A DNA stretch of 64,000 bases from Diospyros lotus (Eukaryota; Streptophyta; Magnoliopsida; Ericales; Ebenaceae), in the NCBI RefSeq assembly GCF_014633365.1, contig NC_068351.1, positions 11,972,907 through 12,036,906 of the forward strand, in the 5' to 3' direction. A model generated the notes under the pieces. That model ran no database searches. It was not told the origin of the DNA and saw only the letters and a list, made by a program, of their open reading frames with translations. A program made the translations under genes and the position numbers. Position 1 is the stretch's first letter. Each line of letters starts with the position of its first letter. Below, in pieces: positions 61,481 to 64,000 of the stretch.

Positions 61481-62460
61481 ATATTTGTGCGAGAGAGTGT
61501 CTCGATCAAAATTTGTGAGTGACCTGAGGAGTGAGTGACCTACAAGGACGGACTCGGTTAGGGGCGTGGGTGACCTCCTGTGCGGGCCTTCTAATGCTTA
61601 AGTTGGTCTCTGAATGAATGTGTAGAATGCAAAAAGCAAGTAGAGTTGTAGTTTGAGCAGGGTTGTGAGCATACCTTTTGCTAGAGGAGGAGTCTTCTAT
61701 TTATAGGGGGAGGAGACTGACAAGTGGCCACAATCTTCGACGAGCATATCGAAGGTAAGTTTGACCCATTCTTCACGGTCTCATTTATGGAAATCGAGTC
61801 TCTCGAGGTCTATAGTCTCCCAGAAGGGTCTCTCGCATGGTCTAGAGAAAGGGTTTCGAGTTTGGATGGCCCATGAGAGTCTCTTGTACATCTTTTAGTG
61901 AGTGACCTATGAAGTATTCTGGAAGGGTCTCTCGGTGATGCATCGAGAGAGGCTTTGTCTTTCTTACTCTCTCGCATAGTTAGTCAACTAACTTAGCTAG
62001 GTTACTCGATTAATCCTCCCGGTTACTCAACTAACCTCCCCTGTCACTCGATTAATCTTAGTCAGTCACTCAACCACTTCTTCAGTCACTCGACTAGCAT
62101 TTCACTCACTTGGTAGTCTCTCAATGGTTACTCAACTAGTCACTCGGTGTACTTGAGTAAACTTTAGACACTCAATTGGGTCTTTCAATCGTCCCTCGAA
62201 TTAGTCTCCCGATGGGCTCATTTAATGTGTCCATAGCCTATTTCTTATACTTCTAAGAGACCACTCAATCTCCTGATGATTGGTCTGCGGAAGACCATTT
62301 TGGTCTCCAATTATGTAGTCTCTGGGAGACCACTTGGTCTCTCGGTGATCAGTCTCCAGGAGACCGTTTTAGTTCCTGGAGTCTTGGAGGCCGAATTCAT
62401 TTTCTCAGTTACTCGACTAACCTCTTTCTTAGACTTAGGCTTGTCATCAGGCATAACAAC
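61480..62460 (+). repeat. Low-complexity block of CACTCGA / CTCTCG / GGGAGACC-like words
   Basis: Dozens of short degenerate words (ACTCGACTAAC, TCTCTCG, GGAGACC) are interspersed without a fixed period. It may be the internal part or LTR of a retroelement. The 62276-62584 frame is a by-product of these repeats. Confidence 0.55.
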
Positions 62461-63222
62461 AACAAAAAGTCAGATTTTAGAGAGAGACAGAGAGAGATGT
62501 TGGTCCCTTGACACACAATGGCCACTCAAGAGAGGGGGTGAATTGAGTGTTAAAAACTTATTAAACCGAATTCTTCCCTTTTAAAATTCCTTGAGCTTTT
62601 GTTATACACAAAATACACTTGTTATAAATATATCTGTTGTTTGAGAGTGATAGCAATATAGATACACAAACAACCATAATATTAACATAAGATATATAGT
62701 GGTTTGGTGTCTCCAACACCTACTCCACTCTCTCAAGGTCTTCCCGACACTTGAGGTTCCACTAAAACCACAATACTAGGTTTTCACACAAGATCACCTA
62801 CCAAACTTGTACACCCCGAGGTTTTTCCCTTAGCTCACCCCGGAAACTAATACAACACAATAATACACCTAGATTACTTGGGCTCTAGGATGCCACTCAG
62901 AATCCACAAATTAATACAAATAAATCCTATGTCCAAACAACCTTGAACTAATATGGAATTAAACACAATGATGTACAAGGAAAAATAGAAATAATACAAG
63001 TTACCTACAATTGGAGAGAATATATTCTCCTTTGCCTTGGGCTCCAATTGATTGGTCTTTGATGCTTGGGCCTTGGATTGCTTTTCTTGAATGCTTGAGA
63101 GCTTGAGAGTGCCTTTAGAAAGATTGATCTTGGTTTTGCATTAGACTTCTCCAGAAATATCTTCTTGATATATATAGTGGAGCTTCCAACAAATCTGCAA
63201 CGGCTAGAAAAAATTCAACTGT

Positions 63223-63455
63223 TGGACCCGAGGAGTCGACTTCTCTAAAACAAAAGTCGACTCCCATTTTAAGTGGGAGTCGACTCTAGTTATACAAGAG
63301 TCAACTTTCTAATGCTAGAGTCGACTCTTCGAAAAACACCAATTCTGCCAGGTCGACTCTGCATCAACTGCTCTCGGCTGGGTTGACTCTAGCTTTGCAA
63401 TAATCGACTTCAGCTTAAGGGGAGTCGACTCCATTGAACCAAGAGTCAACTTCTG
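63223..63455 (+). repeat. Cluster of GTCGACT motifs
   Basis: Six exact GTCGACT copies and four one-base variants lie in about 230 bp with irregular spacing, most inside a longer GAGTCGACTC palindrome. It probably belongs to an LTR-type repeat starting near 62500. Confidence 0.7.
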
Positions 63456-64000
63456 AGGCCAGATTTTACAGAAAATAAATTTTATACATATAGCAATTGT
63501 TTGAAGATATAATCCATATAGCATGTATACATTACAAGATATTTATATTTCTTTAATTTATATTTTATCTTCCATTTACTTTAATACATAAATGTAAATA
63601 AGAAAGTACCCCCCCATTTGAATTCAATAAAAATATCTAAAAAATCAAAATCCAAAACAATAAGAAAGTAGAATTTTGGTTTTAGAACAAATTCGGAATT
63701 TAACAATTTTACCACTCCCAAAATACATATTTTCTATTTCTTGAAGAAATCATTTTAATAACAATGAATGTTAACTATCAAAATACCGGGAGAAAGTTTT
63801 CCAAAATAAAAACATTTTCTTATATGTTCTCTTATAGTGCGCTAATCTTCTAGACTTAGAGAAATAACATTTCTTGGTTCATTTTGATACACAAAGTACT
63901 ATAATATTTAAAATATGTTTTTCACCATAAGACATGTCAAAAATCTATTAGGGGTTTTAAATAAACCAAAAATAGTTTTACTAAAATTATGTTTTGTCAA
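63456..64000. other. AT-rich DNA at the window end
   Basis: No gene, exon or defined repeat is seen. It may still be intronic to the EFR3-like gene. Confidence 0.4.

Noticed and set aside
1..64000. CRISPR array, bacterial operon or prophage
   Set aside because: No regular repeat-spacer pattern or prokaryotic gene organisation; splicing and gene families are plant nuclear.
1..64000. tRNA or rRNA genes
   Set aside because: None could be supported by eye; the 5S-like segments at about 36930-36990 and 37343-37405 belong to Cassandra LTRs.

Overview
The window is nuclear DNA from a flowering plant, most likely a repeat-rich, perhaps woody, species. The evidence is spliceosomal introns with GT..AG borders, plant-type ribosomal-protein promoter motifs, plant gene families and many nested LTR retrotransposons, LINE remnants and a hAT-type MITE. 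I cannot name the species. Only three protein-coding genes are convincing, and all lie on the + strand.

Left part (1-3234): RPS2, encoding cytosolic 40S ribosomal protein uS5, complete in two exons, with telo-box promoter elements. From 3235 to about 14.7 kb lies AT-rich intergenic DNA. It holds a 3.3 kb LTR (probably a solo LTR, Tekay/Del-like ends) at 5668-8967, itself carrying a GC-rich hAT MITE with a perfect 8-bp target duplication (7003-7671). It also holds a perfect 38-bp triplication (9615-9728) and a second, less certain LTR-like block (about 11410-14095).

Middle (14794-18785): a complete two-exon AN1/C2H2 zinc-finger stress-associated protein of 293 residues. About 2.8 kb of intergenic DNA follows.

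Right part (about 21.6 kb to beyond 59055): a plant EFR3-like / SEMI-ROLLED LEAF 2 gene, the presumed plasma-membrane anchor of the PI4K-alpha complex. Sixteen coding exons encode exactly 900 in-frame codons, and the last roughly 100 residues expected for the family are not visible before the window ends. Its introns are inflated by transposons. The 16.9 kb second intron contains a Ty3/gypsy-like element split by a 10,047-bp Ty1/copia element (209-bp LTRs, TSD GCTGC), which in turn carries a deleted gypsy element and an LTR-like insert. Nearby in the same intron is a 5'-truncated LINE (17-bp TSD) that was hit by a Cassandra TRIM whose LTRs carry 5S-rRNA-like sequence (TSD CAAGC). Intron 5 contains a non-autonomous LTR retrotransposon that has captured an intronless fragment of a DA1-type LIM/ubiquitin-receptor gene, the most interesting object here. 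Intron 11 holds an RTE-type LINE remnant broken by a solo LTR (TSD TCACT). The final part holds another solo LTR (TSD AAGGT) and low-complexity repeat blocks.

The three host genes do not form a functional unit: translation, stress-associated zinc-finger function and phosphoinositide signalling simply sit side by side. All family assignments come from recognising protein motifs by eye; no database search was run.
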